Assembly (NCBI GenBank): GCA_947473355.1
Contig: CANJCQ010000033.1
Location: 1 to 43,088 of the forward strand
Length of the DNA: 43,088 nt
Origin: Sphingomonadaceae bacterium
GTDB lineage: Bacteria > Pseudomonadota > Alphaproteobacteria > Sphingomonadales > Sphingomonadaceae
Direction: 5' to 3'
The number at the start of each line of letters is the position of its first letter. The stretch's first letter is position 1. Under the pieces are notes generated by a model. The model was not told the origin of the DNA. It made no database searches and was given only the letters and a program-made list of their open reading frames with translations. The position numbers and the translations under genes were made by a program. Of this stretch, positions 1-8,511 are shown piece by piece.

Positions 1-69
1 ATGCGATCGCGGGAAAAATGGCTTGATCCGGCGCATCTGCACCTCGCTCAGCATAAACAGATCGTCCAC
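1..69 (-). CDS. IS5-family transposase, N-terminal fragment
   Basis: Only the first 23 codons are in the window. They read from a GTG start at 67-69 and contain the typical opening of IS5-group transposases, LSEVQMRRIKPFFPRSH, an aromatic/proline stretch before the catalytic domain. A strong AGGAGG ribosome binding site lies 8 bases upstream of the GTG, which decides the start. The family makes a DDE transposase, often as two overlapping frames; whether this copy is intact cannot be seen. Recognition rests on a short stretch but the pattern is characteristic. Confidence 0.65.
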   Translation of the reverse strand, partial: MDDLFMLSEVQMRRIKPFFPRSH

Positions 70-143
70 AAGCAGCACCTCCTGGTGCCACCATTGAATC
101 AACCCTCAGCCCATCATGCAAGCAATTTAACAGGTCCTGACCC
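1..143 (-). mobile_element. Partial IS5-family insertion sequence, truncated by the window edge
   Basis: The minus strand carries the start of an IS5-type transposase (1-69) preceded by about 75 bases of non-coding leader. Reading inward, the probable IS terminus begins GGGTCAGGACCTG at position 143, next to a CTAG/TA sequence (143-146) that fits the short TA-type target preferred by part of this family. The terminus is inferred from spacing and target; the other inverted repeat lies outside the window, so the exact boundary cannot be proven. The element sits just upstream of the methyltransferase gene at 182. Confidence 0.6.
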
Positions 144-144
144 T

Positions 145-164
145 AGTCTGCACGCAGACTTTTT
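145..164 (+). terminator. Short terminator-like hairpin with T-tract
   Basis: AGTCTG (145-150) pairs with CAGACT (155-160) around a CACG loop and is followed by five T residues (160-164), the form of a small Rho-independent terminator on the plus strand. It lies between the IS end and the ribosome binding site of the gene at 182, so it may be the terminator of an upstream gene now separated by the IS, or a leader attenuator. The stem is only 6 bp. Confidence 0.4.
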
Positions 165-181
165 ACAGGCGGAGACTATCA

Positions 182-916
182 ATGCGTACATGGCTTTCAT
201 GCGCTGCTGCGGCGGCGATCCTGCTTGCCGTTCCCATGGTCGCGGTTCAGGCGACCAGCTTTGCCTCGCTGCTTTCCAGCAGCGAGCGGCCCGATGCGGA
301 CAAGGCGCGCGATGCCGATCGCAAACCGGTTGTACTCATGAACTTCGCCGGGGTGAGGCCGGGCCTGAAAGTGGCCGAGCTTGCTCCTGGCGGTGGTTAT
401 TTCACCCGGTTGCTTACCCTCGCCGTGGGGCCGAATGGCCATATCTACACTGGCTCGACGCGCCCCAATGCGGCTCTGACCACTTGGGCCAGCGCTCACC
501 CCAACATCACTCTTGCCAGTGTGCCGCCGGGAGAATCGCTTGCGCCCGTGCCCGTCGATATTGTCTGGACCACGCAGAACTATCATGATTTCAAGAACCA
601 GAAGATCGGCACTTTCGATGCTGCAGTCCTGACCAACCGCGCCGCCTTTGCCGCGCTGAAGCCCGGCGGTGTCTATCTGGTGGCCGATCATGAAGCGGCA
701 CCCGGGGCAGGAGCCACTGTCACTTCGACCCTGCACCGCATCGAATCGGCGACAGTTATCCGCGAGGTTGAGGCGGCAGGCTTCCACTTCGAAGCGCGCA
801 ACTCCATGCTGCGCAATTCAGCCGATAATCACTCGCTCAAGGTGCAGGAAAGCGGCATTCGCGGCCATACTGATCAATTCGTGCTACGGTTCCGCAAGCC
901 GAAACCGCGGCGTTAG
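182..916 (+). CDS. Exported class I SAM-dependent methyltransferase-like protein
   Basis: 244 aa. The first ~24 residues form a signal peptide (Arg near the start, an Ala/Leu/Val core, Ala-x-Ala-like end at VQA). The mature part has a Rossmann SAM-binding motif I, VAELAPGGGYFTRLL at about residues 62-76, and follows the plan of the predicted methyltransferase group COG4798 (established family, substrate unknown). GGAG at 171-174 lies 7 bases before the ATG and supports this start. Its stop overlaps by 4 bases the stop of the convergent methyltransferase gene. Export of a SAM-type fold is odd because SAM is cytoplasmic; many members of this group may bind other ligands. Function is unknown. 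Confidence 0.8.
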   Translation: MRTWLSCAAAAAILLAVPMVAVQATSFASLLSSSERPDADKARDADRKPVVLMNFAGVRPGLKVAELAPGGGYFTRLLTLAVGPNGHIYTGSTRPNAALTTWASAHPNITLASVPPGESLAPVPVDIVWTTQNYHDFKNQKIGTFDAAVLTNRAAFAALKPGGVYLVADHEAAPGAGATVTSTLHRIESATVIREVEAAGFHFEARNSMLRNSADNHSLKVQESGIRGHTDQFVLRFRKPKPRR

Positions 917-1812
917 ACGTTTCGCCAGCGGGCAAAAATCGCGGTGGGCAGCAAACGGCCTGCCCCCGAATCATTGGCGCCTTCTTCCCTGACCGCCAGA
1001 TCGCCATGCTCGATTTTGCCGGGCAGATCGGCAAAGACGTCAGCCAACAGGCCCGCCAGTGCGAGACTGCTTATCCGCACAGCATAGACTGTCAGGAACA
1101 GGAAGCGGCTGTCCTTGTCGAGCAACTGGCGGCAATCCTCCACGAGGCTGGCGAGATGCTCCTCGAGGCGCCAAACCTCACCTTCCGGTCCGCGCCCGAA
1201 CTTGGGCGGGTCGAGGATGATGCCGTCATAGCGCTTCTCCCGCCGCACTTCGCGCGCGGTGAATTTGGCGGCGTCGTCGACGATCCAGCGGACGGGGCGG
1301 CTCTCCATCCCGGATAGCGCGGCATTGGCACGCGCCTGCGCCACACTCTTCTTCGAGGCATCGACGTGAGTGACCGGACCGTATTGGCTGAGGGCCAGGG
1401 TCCCGACACCAGTGTAGCCGAACAGGTTAAGGGTTGCCGCATCGCTGCGGGAGCCAAGTTGCTCGCCCATCCAGTCCCACACCGGGGCCATGTCGGGGAA
1501 AAAACCGAGGTGGCGGAAGGGGGTGCATTGTGCGGTGAATTTGACCGGACCCCATTCGAGCGGCCAACCATCTTGCGGCACAGGATTGGCAAATTGCCAG
1601 CGCCCGCCGCCATCCTCGTCAGAGCCGGGCACGAATTCGCCGTCGGATGCCCAGCGCTCAAGCCGCGGCCGCCAGATCGCCTGGGTGTCGGGGCGAATGA
1701 AGCGGTGCGGGCCATAGCGCTCAAGCTTGCGGCCATCGCCAGAGTCGATCAGGCCATAGTCCGCCCAAGCCTCGCCAGTCATCACAACCGGCGCCTGGAT
1801 CAGCTCAGCCAT
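913..1812 (-). CDS. Class I SAM-dependent methyltransferase, RlmI/RlmK-like (COG1092 type)
   Basis: 299 aa, cytoplasmic. Motif I is LNLFGYTGVGTLAL (residues 128-141) with an acidic VTHVDAS strand after it, and the catalytic/nucleobase motif is DPPKFGRG (201-208), the signature of the family that methylates bases of 23S rRNA. Unlike E. coli RlmI it lacks an N-terminal PUA domain, so the exact target is not assigned. Its ATG overlaps the stop of thrC by one base (TGATG), so it is probably translated by coupling at the end of the cta-thrC operon. Annotation pipelines often call such proteins simply class I SAM methyltransferase. Confidence 0.85.
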   Translation of the reverse strand: MAELIQAPVVMTGEAWADYGLIDSGDGRKLERYGPHRFIRPDTQAIWRPRLERWASDGEFVPGSDEDGGGRWQFANPVPQDGWPLEWGPVKFTAQCTPFRHLGFFPDMAPVWDWMGEQLGSRSDAATLNLFGYTGVGTLALSQYGPVTHVDASKKSVAQARANAALSGMESRPVRWIVDDAAKFTAREVRREKRYDGIILDPPKFGRGPEGEVWRLEEHLASLVEDCRQLLDKDSRFLFLTVYAVRISSLALAGLLADVFADLPGKIEHGDLAVREEGANDSGAGRLLPTAIFARWRNV

Positions 1813-3230
1813 CAGCCCTTCGGCGTTGCATGGGAGGAGACATAGTCCGCAATCGCCGCATAATCGCCCGGCAGATCGACGCAGCGCTCCTCGCGATCAA
1901 ACAGATCGCCGACTCGTGAAGGCAGATGCGGGCGCTGACCGGTGGCACGCTCGACGGCGTCGCGGAATTTGGCCGGGTGCGCGGTGGCCAGCGTCACTAT
2001 CGGCACATCGCGCGAAAGGCCGGAAACGCGCGCAGCATGGAGGCCGCAGGCGGTGTGCGGATCGATCAGTTCGCCGCAATTGACCCAGGCCCAACGGATC
2101 GCCTGCGCCATGTTATCGGCATCGGCGCGGGCGCTGGAGAACAGCGCAGCGGCACCTTCGCGCTGAGCATTGGTGAGTTGCATGGACTTGCTGGCCTCAA
2201 AGCCCGCCATCTGGCTGGCCAGCGCCTTGCCATCACGCCCGCCCAGATCGAACAGCAACCGTTCGAAATTGGAGGACACCTGGATATCCATCGAGGGCGC
2301 GGCAGTGGGCGTAACAGTGCCTTGCGAATAGTCGCCGGTGGTCAGCGCGCGGTGGAGGATGTCGTTGACGTTGGTCGCGACGATCAGTTGCGCGATGGGC
2401 AGGCCCATTTGGGCAGCGACATAGCCCGCGAAGACATCACCGAAATTGCCGGTTGGCACCGAGAAGGCAACCGGGCGATGCGGCGCACCGAGTTGAAGGC
2501 CGGCGGCGAAATAATAGACCACCTGCGCCATCAACCGTGCCCAGTTGATCGAATTGACCGCGCCGATGTTGAACTTTCCGGTCATCGCAGTGTCGTTGAA
2601 CATCCGCTTCACCATCGCCTGAGCATCGTCGAAAGTCGCACCTTCGATGGCTATGTTGTGGACATTGGGCGCGAGCACTGTGGTCATTTGGCGACGCTGG
2701 ACATCGCTCACCCGGCCCTTGGGGTGGAGCATGAAAATATCGACTTTGGCCCGGCCCGCGACCGCATCGATAGCTGCCGATCCGGTATCACCCGAAGTGG
2801 CCCCGACGATGATCAGGTTCTGGTCGCCCCCACCCTCATTTGGGCGCCCAAGGAATTCCTCGAACAGCAGCCCGAGCAATTGCAGCGCGACATCCTTGAA
2901 GGCCAGCGTCGGCCCGTGGAACAGTTCGAGCAACCATTGCTGCTCATCGAGCTGCTTGAGCGGCGTGACGGCCTTGTGGGCAAAGCGGCCATAGGCGGCA
3001 GTGGTGAGTTCGAGCAGGCGTTCGCTCGTTAGACTGTCGCCGACGAAAGGCTGCATTATCCTTGCCGCAAGCTCGGCATAGGACAGGCCTGCCATGGCGG
3101 CGATCTCGGCTGATGAGAAGCGTGGCCATTCACGCGGCAAATAGAGCCCGCCATCGTTGGCAAGACCGGCGAGGGTTGCTCCGGCAAAATCAAGCGCGGG
3201 GGCGCTTCCGCGTGTCGAGATATAGTCCAT
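1812..3230 (-). CDS. thrC: Threonine synthase
   Basis: 472 aa. A PLP enzyme converting O-phospho-L-homoserine to L-threonine in the cytoplasm. The PLP lysine is K112 in HGPTLAFKDVALQ, and the phosphate-binding loop GATSGDTGSAAI follows. Size and the N-terminal MDYISTRG fit the gamma-proteobacterial/alpha-proteobacterial class of ThrC. The ATG at 3230 is chosen over a longer frame because the conserved N-terminus begins there; there is no clear Shine-Dalgarno. It follows surf1 by 11 bases and overlaps the methyltransferase start. The surf1-thrC adjacency is a recurrent alphaproteobacterial arrangement with no obvious functional tie to oxidase assembly. Confidence 0.96.
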   Translation of the reverse strand: MDYISTRGSAPALDFAGATLAGLANDGGLYLPREWPRFSSAEIAAMAGLSYAELAARIMQPFVGDSLTSERLLELTTAAYGRFAHKAVTPLKQLDEQQWLLELFHGPTLAFKDVALQLLGLLFEEFLGRPNEGGGDQNLIIVGATSGDTGSAAIDAVAGRAKVDIFMLHPKGRVSDVQRRQMTTVLAPNVHNIAIEGATFDDAQAMVKRMFNDTAMTGKFNIGAVNSINWARLMAQVVYYFAAGLQLGAPHRPVAFSVPTGNFGDVFAGYVAAQMGLPIAQLIVATNVNDILHRALTTGDYSQGTVTPTAAPSMDIQVSSNFERLLFDLGGRDGKALASQMAGFEASKSMQLTNAQREGAAALFSSARADADNMAQAIRWAWVNCGELIDPHTACGLHAARVSGLSRDVPIVTLATAHPAKFRDAVERATGQRPHLPSRVGDLFDREERCVDLPGDYAAIADYVSSHATPKG

Positions 3231-3241
3231 GAGGGGCGCGG

Positions 3242-3823
3242 TTAGCGGGGGGGAGCGTCTCCGGCAAGCCGCTTCCTGACCGCTAGCACATAGATAACCA
3301 GCGCCACGCCCGCGAACAGGAACCACTGGACGGCATAGGACAGATGATTGTTGGGCAAGTCCGAGGGATCGGGTCTGGCATTTGCCTGCAAACCGGCAAG
3401 CGGCGGATCGGCGACCAGGCGCGGCCCGGGGGCAATGACTCCCGTGACGGCCCCGCCGCTCCAGACCGGCACTTCAGGATTCCGTGACCAACCCAGCACA
3501 ATCCGCGCGCTGCTTCCATCGGCCAGCTTGCAGTTGGCGATATGACCAATGCCGGTTTGGTCCTTGCTGCTGCGCCCGGCAACAGATTCGAACCTGGCAA
3601 CCTTCTGGCAATCGATGGATGAATGGCGATAGAGCACAGGCTCGGCTTCAGCAGGACTGCGCGGAAAAGCAACATCGGCAGACATTCCATGCGCTGCCGC
3701 ATAGCGCACCAGCAGATCTTCCTTCTGGTGCAGCCGGTCCAATTGCCAAAAGCCGAGGCGAATCATGATGCCGACAGCCATCAGCACGACAATCGTCGGC
3801 ACAATTGGCAAGCGTCGCAGCAT
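3242..3823 (-). CDS. SURF1 family cytochrome oxidase assembly protein
   Basis: 193 aa inner-membrane protein. It has a TM helix near residues 8-24 ending GFWQLDRLHQK (the typical SURF1 start), a periplasmic domain, and a second TM at about 165-183 ahead of a basic tail; the LSYAVQWFLFAGVA stretch is the conserved C-terminal SURF1 signature. The family helps insert heme a into subunit I of aa3 oxidase. It is short compared with the usual 230-250 aa. The ATG overlaps or abuts the stop of the DUF983 gene, in line with operon coupling within the cta cluster. Confidence 0.92.
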   Translation of the reverse strand: MLRRLPIVPTIVVLMAVGIMIRLGFWQLDRLHQKEDLLVRYAAAHGMSADVAFPRSPAEAEPVLYRHSSIDCQKVARFESVAGRSSKDQTGIGHIANCKLADGSSARIVLGWSRNPEVPVWSGGAVTGVIAPGPRLVADPPLAGLQANARPDPSDLPNNHLSYAVQWFLFAGVALVIYVLAVRKRLAGDAPPR

Positions 3824-4206
3824 CAGTCCTTCAACCGCCCTTGGCCGGCATCACGCTGGAATTCGGAGGCGAGCAACGCGCCTTTACCAGCGCGCAGGCC
3901 CCAGATCACAGTGGCAGCAGTGAACGGCACCCACAGCACCACATGCACCCAGAACGGCGGATGCAAGGTCAACTCAAGCGTGATCGCCAGCATCACCACC
4001 AGCGCTCCGATAATCAGCGTAAGAAAAGCGGCTGGGCCATCGCCAACATTGAAGGATGTAAAATCCAGACCACAAACCCGGCACTTCGGCGCAAACTTTG
4101 TCAGCCCGTCAAACAGGCCGCGCGTGCCGCATCGCGGGCACAAACCGAAAAGGGCAGCCTGGACGATGCCTGGCTGCCCCCCCGTAGTCGGTTTGTTATC
4201 CGTCAT
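3823..4206 (-). CDS. DUF983 family membrane protein
   Basis: 127 aa from the ATG at 4206, which overlaps the stop of ctaE by one base (TAATG). The N-terminal part has a four-cysteine zinc-ribbon-like pair, CPRCG followed by CRVCG, and then two hydrophobic segments (about residues 58-78 and 83-103). DUF983 proteins lie next to ctaE/surf1 across alphaproteobacteria; the role is unknown but context suggests cytochrome oxidase biogenesis. The longer reading frame upstream runs inside ctaE and is not used. Confidence 0.88.
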   Translation of the reverse strand: MTDNKPTTGGQPGIVQAALFGLCPRCGTRGLFDGLTKFAPKCRVCGLDFTSFNVGDGPAAFLTLIIGALVVMLAITLELTLHPPFWVHVVLWVPFTAATVIWGLRAGKGALLASEFQRDAGQGRLKD

Positions 4207-5027
4207 TATTCGGTCGGGAAGCCCCAGTTGCCCCAGACATAGATGGCAACGAACAGGAACAGCCAGACCACATCGACGAAATGCCAATACCAGGCCGCAG
4301 CCTCGAAGCCGAAATGCTGGCGCGGCGTGAAATGGCCAGCCACGGCGCGCATCAGGCAGACGATCAGGAAGATCGTGCCGATGATGACGTGGAACCCATG
4401 GAAGCCGGTCGCCATGTAGAATGCCGAGCCATAAGTGTCCTTGCCGAAGGGGAACGGCGCGTGCACATACTCATAAGCCTGGATCGAGGTGAACAGCAGG
4501 CCCAGCAGGATCGTCGCGATCAAGCCCTTCTTGAGCCCATCACGGTCGCCATGAATCAGGCAATGATGCGCCCAGGTGACGGTAGTGCCCGAGCACAGCA
4601 GAATCAAAGTGTTGAGCAGCGGCAGATCGAAGGCATTGAGGACTGATTCGAGTTCCTTGGGCGGCCATTGCCCGCCGATTGCTTTCGAAATCTCCGAAGG
4701 AAACAACGAGAAATCGAAGAAGGCCCAGAACCAGCCAACGAAGAACATCACCTCGGAGGCGATGAACAGGATCATGCCATAGCGCAGATGTAGCTGGACG
4801 ACCGGGGTATGGTCGCCGGCGTGCGCTTCGCTGATGATATTCGAAAACCAGCTGAAGAAGGTCAGGATCAACCCGGCAAAACCGAGCAGCAGGATATATT
4901 TGCCGCCAGCCAGACCGTGCATCGTCATGGCCCCGCCACTCGTCGTGGTCAGCGCGGACATGGCACCTACCAGAGGCCAGATGTCAGGCGGAAGGATGTG
5001 GTAATCGTGGTTCTTGGTTCCGGCCAT
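4206..5027 (-). CDS. ctaE: Cytochrome c oxidase subunit III
   Basis: 273 aa, seven predicted TM helices, no cofactors. Conserved stretches include the N-terminal HDYHILPPDIWP, the central SEVMFFVGWFWAFF, and the C-terminal FEAAAWYWHFVDVVWLFLF with the histidine/aspartate cluster typical of subunit III. It stabilises subunit I of the aa3 oxidase in the inner membrane. It is separated from ctaG by 80 bases and coupled to the DUF983 gene by overlap. coxC is an equally used name. Confidence 0.97.
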   Translation of the reverse strand: MAGTKNHDYHILPPDIWPLVGAMSALTTTSGGAMTMHGLAGGKYILLLGFAGLILTFFSWFSNIISEAHAGDHTPVVQLHLRYGMILFIASEVMFFVGWFWAFFDFSLFPSEISKAIGGQWPPKELESVLNAFDLPLLNTLILLCSGTTVTWAHHCLIHGDRDGLKKGLIATILLGLLFTSIQAYEYVHAPFPFGKDTYGSAFYMATGFHGFHVIIGTIFLIVCLMRAVAGHFTPRQHFGFEAAAWYWHFVDVVWLFLFVAIYVWGNWGFPTE

Positions 5028-5107
5028 GATCGCGGGTCCCCATTGGCTGATTTGTGCGGCCCAGCATCCTATAGAACTGCACCGCTGGTGAATTGTCTCG
5101 AGGCCCC

Positions 5108-5683
5108 TTAACCACCCACTCGCGTGCGGTCCAGTGCCTTGGATGCTTGATCCGCAATTGGATGAAAAGTGTAGCTCAGGGTAATCTCTTCAACATCTCT
5201 GGCATCGGGATCGTTCAACATTTTGGGATCGACAAAATAGATCACCGGCATGCGCACTTCTTGCCCGGGCTGGAGGGTCTGCTCGGTGAAACAGAAACAC
5301 TGGATCTTGTTGAAATAGCGTCCGGTCTGCTCGGGCTCGACATTGAAACTGGCACGGCCAGTGAGTGGTTTGTCCGACAGGTTCTTGGCTAGGAAGATCG
5401 CCATATGGCGCCCGCCAAGCTGAACCTTGTCCCTGTTGCTTTCGGGGCGGAACTGCCAGGCCATGCCGCGCTCGATGTTGGCATCGAAGCGGATTGAAAC
5501 GGTCTTGTCCAAAGCCCGGATCGTTGCCGCCTGTGCTTCGCCAACCCGCTGGGTAGTTCCGCCAAAGCCGGTAGCCTCACAGAACATGCGGTAGAGCGGT
5601 ACAGAGGCAAATCCCAGGCCAAGCATGAACAAGGCACCAGCCAGCGCTGTTAATCCAACGTTGCGGTTGCGATTGTCAGCCAT
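5108..5683 (-). CDS. ctaG: Cytochrome c oxidase assembly protein CtaG/Cox11
   Basis: 191 aa from the ATG at 5683. One TM anchor near residues 8-26 is followed by a periplasmic immunoglobulin-like domain holding the copper motif KIQCFCFTEQ with two cysteines and the downstream MPVIYFVDP signature. Cox11 delivers copper to the CuB site of subunit I. Twelve upstream codons in frame are left out because the family N-terminus and a small upstream gene (stop at 5691) argue for this start. It lies in the ctaB-ctaG-ctaE order usual for alphaproteobacteria. Confidence 0.95.
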   Translation of the reverse strand: MADNRNRNVGLTALAGALFMLGLGFASVPLYRMFCEATGFGGTTQRVGEAQAATIRALDKTVSIRFDANIERGMAWQFRPESNRDKVQLGGRHMAIFLAKNLSDKPLTGRASFNVEPEQTGRYFNKIQCFCFTEQTLQPGQEVRMPVIYFVDPKMLNDPDARDVEEITLSYTFHPIADQASKALDRTRVGG

Positions 5684-5690
5684 CTTCGTC

Positions 5691-5819
5691 TCAGCCCATC
5701 CGCGCGATCGAGATGGCATAGATCAGCACGACAAAAGCACCCAGTAGCAGCGCCATGACAATCGAGCGGCTGCGCTGGATTCGCTTGCGTTCTGCGTCAT
5801 TATCGGGGGTCTGGTCCAT
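5691..5819 (-). CDS. 42-aa single-span membrane protein in the cta operon
   Basis: Charged N-terminus (DNDAERKRIQRSRS) followed by one TM helix of about 19 residues (ALLLGAFVVLIYAISIA) and a very short tail ending RMG, predicting the N-terminus inside. It fills the gap between ctaB (4 bases away) and ctaG (7 bases away) exactly, so it is very likely translated. Small membrane proteins at this place are known in alphaproteobacterial cta operons and are sometimes called CoxF, but I cannot assign a function. It resembles small oxidase accessory subunits in size. Confidence 0.75.
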   Translation of the reverse strand: MDQTPDNDAERKRIQRSRSIVMALLLGAFVVLIYAISIARMG

Positions 5820-5823
5820 GGCT

Positions 5824-6735
5824 CTACCCCTGCACCAACAACCAGCGATCCGCAACCAGTGCAGCGAAAAGCACGAAAAGATAGAGGATGGAATATTTGA
5901 ACAACTGGCGCTCGGGCTGCATTGCATCATCCGGTCCGCTGCGCTGGCGCAGGCCAACTCGCGCAGCCAGAAACACGAAAAAGGCCGAAAGTATCAGCGC
6001 GGCTATGCCATAGATCGCTCCGGTTCCGCCGATCCACCACGGCAAAGCGCTAAGCGGCAACAGCAGCACAGCGTAGAACAGGATCTGACGGCGAGTCGAC
6101 TTTTCGCCAGCCACGACAGGCATCATCGGAATGCCGACCTTGGCATAGTCAGACTGCACGAACAGAGCCAGCGCCCAGAAGTGCGGCGGTGTCCAGAAAA
6201 AGATGATGGCAAACAACAGGATCGGCATGGCAGTGATGTCGCCCGTCGCCGCGACCCAGCCGATCAACGGCGGAAAGGCCCCTGCCCCGCCACCGATCAC
6301 GATGTTTTGCGGCGTGCGCGGCTTGAGCCAGATGGTGTAGATCACTGCATAATAGACGATCGACAGCGCAAGAATGCTGGCCGCCAGCCAGCCGATGGCC
6401 AGGCCCATCAGCAACACCGACAGAAATGACAGCCCGATTCCGAAATCCCGCGCGGCGGTGGGATCCATCCGGCCCGCCGGGATCGGCCGCGATTGGGTGC
6501 GCTTCATGCCCGCGTCGAGATCGGCTTCCCACCACATGTTGAGAGCCGCCGCGCCGCCCGCGCCAATCGCGATGCACAGGATCGCGGCAAAGCCCAAAAC
6601 CGGCTTGATCGTCACCGGCGCGGCGAGCAAGCCGCACAGGCCGGTGAAAATCACCAGGCTCATAACCCTTGGCTTGGTCAGCGCGAAGAAATCGCGCCAG
6701 TCGGCCGGGAGTGGGTGGATTACTGCTTCAGCCAT
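5824..6735 (-). CDS. ctaB: Protoheme IX farnesyltransferase (heme O synthase)
   Basis: 303 aa, about nine TM helices. UbiA-superfamily prenyltransferase that adds a farnesyl group to heme b to give heme O, the precursor of heme a for the aa3 oxidase. The first prenyl-diphosphate/Mg motif is seen as [19 protein letters not shown] (N-x3-D-x3-D type), and the second conserved loop as [14 protein letters not shown]. The Shine-Dalgarno GGAGG lies inside the 3-prime arm of a strong hairpin just upstream (6744-6765), so expression may be throttled relative to ctaD. Also called cyoE or coxB in different schemes. Confidence 0.96.
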   Translation of the reverse strand: MAEAVIHPLPADWRDFFALTKPRVMSLVIFTGLCGLLAAPVTIKPVLGFAAILCIAIGAGGAAALNMWWEADLDAGMKRTQSRPIPAGRMDPTAARDFGIGLSFLSVLLMGLAIGWLAASILALSIVYYAVIYTIWLKPRTPQNIVIGGGAGAFPPLIGWVAATGDITAMPILLFAIIFFWTPPHFWALALFVQSDYAKVGIPMMPVVAGEKSTRRQILFYAVLLLPLSALPWWIGGTGAIYGIAALILSAFFVFLAARVGLRQRSGPDDAMQPERQLFKYSILYLFVLFAALVADRWLLVQG

Positions 6736-6743
6736 GGCTTACA

Positions 6744-6765
6744 CCCCTCCCGCCAACGGGAGGGG
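6744..6765 (-). promoter_or_regulatory. RNA hairpin covering the ctaB ribosome binding site
   Basis: CCCCTCCCG (6744-6752) and CGGGAGGGG (6757-6765) form a perfect 9-bp GC-rich stem with a 4-base loop. In the minus-strand mRNA the 3-prime arm contains GGGAGGGG, the only Shine-Dalgarno candidate for ctaB, about 10 bases before its ATG. There is no T-tract, so it is not a standard terminator. It could limit ctaB translation or protect the ctaCD transcript 3-prime end. Confidence 0.6.
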
Positions 6766-6776
6766 GGAACCCATCA

Positions 6777-8465
6777 TCAATGATGCGCCTTGTCGTCGAT
6801 CACCGGCAGCGTTTCGTACTGGTGGAACGGCGGCGGGCTGGACAGCGTCCATTCGAGCGTATTGGCATGGGGGCCCCAATAGTTGCCCTCGGCCTTCTTG
6901 CCCGCGACCAGCGACCAGCCGATGTTGAGGAAGAACACGATCACGCCAACGCCGACGATGGAATAGCCCCACTCGGTCGATAGCGCATTCCACTTCTCAT
7001 AGGCCGGGGTATAGTCCGGAATACGGCGCGGCATGCCTTGCAGGCCAAGGAAATGCTGCGGGAAGAAGATAATGTTCACGCCGATGAAGGTCAGCCAGAA
7101 GTGAACGTGAGCGAGAAATTCGGAATGCATCCGCCCGCTCATCTTCGGGAACCAGTAATAGAAACCTGCAAAAATCGAGAACACCGCGCCCATCGACAGC
7201 ACGTAGTGGAAATGCGCCACCACATAGTAGGTGTCATGTAGCACGTCGTCGACGCCGCCATTGGACAGCACCACGCCGGTGACGCCGCCGACGGTGAACA
7301 GGAAGATCATGCCCATCGCCCACACCAGCGGCGACTTGAACTCAAGACTACCGCCCCACATCGTCGCGATCCACGAGAAGATCTTGATGCCGGTCGGCAC
7401 CGCGATGACCATGGTTGCCGCCGTGAAATACATCTTCGTGTTCACGCTGAGGCCGGTGGTGTACATGTGGTGCGCCCAGACGACGAAGCCGACCACGCCG
7501 ATCGCGACCATGGCATAGGCCATGCCGAGATAACCGAACACCGGCTTCTTCGAGAAGGTCGAGACGATCTGGCTGACCATGCCGAAGCCTGGCAGGATCA
7601 TGATGTAGACCTCAGGGTGCCCGAAGAACCAGAACAGATGCTGATAGAGTACCGGATCACCGCCGCCGGCCTGATCGAAGAAGGTGGTGCCGAAATTGCG
7701 GTCAGTGATCAACATGGTGATCGCCGCAGCCAGCACTGGCAGCGAGAGCAGCAGCAGGAAGGCAGTGACCAGTTCAGACCAGACGAACAGCGGCATCTTG
7801 TGCAGCGTCATGCCAGGTGCGCGCATGTTGAAGATAGTAGTGATGAAGTTGATCGCGCCCATGATCGAGCCGGCGCCGGCAAGGTGCAACGCGAAAATGG
7901 CGAAATCGACCGATGGCCCGGGTGAACCCGAAGTCGACAGCGGCGCGTAGACGGTCCAGCCCGTGCCAGCGCCAATCCCTGTGCCGCCCGGCAGGAAGGC
8001 CGAAGCCATCAGCGAGCAGAAACCGGCAAAAGTCAGCCAGAACGAGATATTGTTCATGCGCGGGAAGGCCATGTCCGGCGCGCCGATCATCAAGGGCACG
8101 AACCAGTTGCCAAAGCCGCCGATCATCGCCGGCATGACCATGAAGAACACCATGATCAGGCCGTGCGCCGAAATCAGTGCATTCCAGGTGTGCAGGGTCT
8201 GGTCAAAGGTTGGGTTCACCGCGCCGAAGAACGTAGCAATCTTGCCGAGATACTGGATCCCCGGATGCGCCAGTTCCAGCCGCATCAAACCCGAAATCGC
8301 GCCGCCGATCACTCCGGCGAACACCGCGAAGATCAGATAGAGCGTGCCGATGTCTTTGTGATTGGTCGACATGAACCAGCGGGCGAAAAAGCCCGGCTTG
8401 TGGTCATGATCGTGATGAGCGTGCCCATCGTCGTGGGCCTGGAGGTGGTCGGCGGTAGTAGCCAT
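6777..8465 (-). CDS. ctaD: Cytochrome c oxidase subunit I
   Basis: 562 aa with 12 TM helices, the catalytic heme-copper subunit of an aa3 (type A) oxidase. Visible signatures: [18 protein letters not shown] at the start, [17 protein letters not shown] with the cross-linked His-Tyr pair of CuB, and [17 protein letters not shown] with the heme a3/a ligands. The start at 8465 is chosen because MATTADHL leads directly to the conserved region; the N-terminus is unusually His-rich ([13 protein letters not shown]). It lies 46 bases after ctaC and 41 before ctaB. Also called coxA. Confidence 0.98.
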   Translation of the reverse strand: MATTADHLQAHDDGHAHHDHDHKPGFFARWFMSTNHKDIGTLYLIFAVFAGVIGGAISGLMRLELAHPGIQYLGKIATFFGAVNPTFDQTLHTWNALISAHGLIMVFFMVMPAMIGGFGNWFVPLMIGAPDMAFPRMNNISFWLTFAGFCSLMASAFLPGGTGIGAGTGWTVYAPLSTSGSPGPSVDFAIFALHLAGAGSIMGAINFITTIFNMRAPGMTLHKMPLFVWSELVTAFLLLLSLPVLAAAITMLITDRNFGTTFFDQAGGGDPVLYQHLFWFFGHPEVYIMILPGFGMVSQIVSTFSKKPVFGYLGMAYAMVAIGVVGFVVWAHHMYTTGLSVNTKMYFTAATMVIAVPTGIKIFSWIATMWGGSLEFKSPLVWAMGMIFLFTVGGVTGVVLSNGGVDDVLHDTYYVVAHFHYVLSMGAVFSIFAGFYYWFPKMSGRMHSEFLAHVHFWLTFIGVNIIFFPQHFLGLQGMPRRIPDYTPAYEKWNALSTEWGYSIVGVGVIVFFLNIGWSLVAGKKAEGNYWGPHANTLEWTLSSPPPFHQYETLPVIDDKAHH

Positions 8466-8511
8466 GATAATGCGAACCTTCGTCTTTGCCAGTTTATCTG
8501 GGCCAGCGGGC

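Noticed and set aside
1926..3032. 368-codon open frame opposite thrC
   Set aside because: Shadow frame; thrC on the other strand has all expected motifs.
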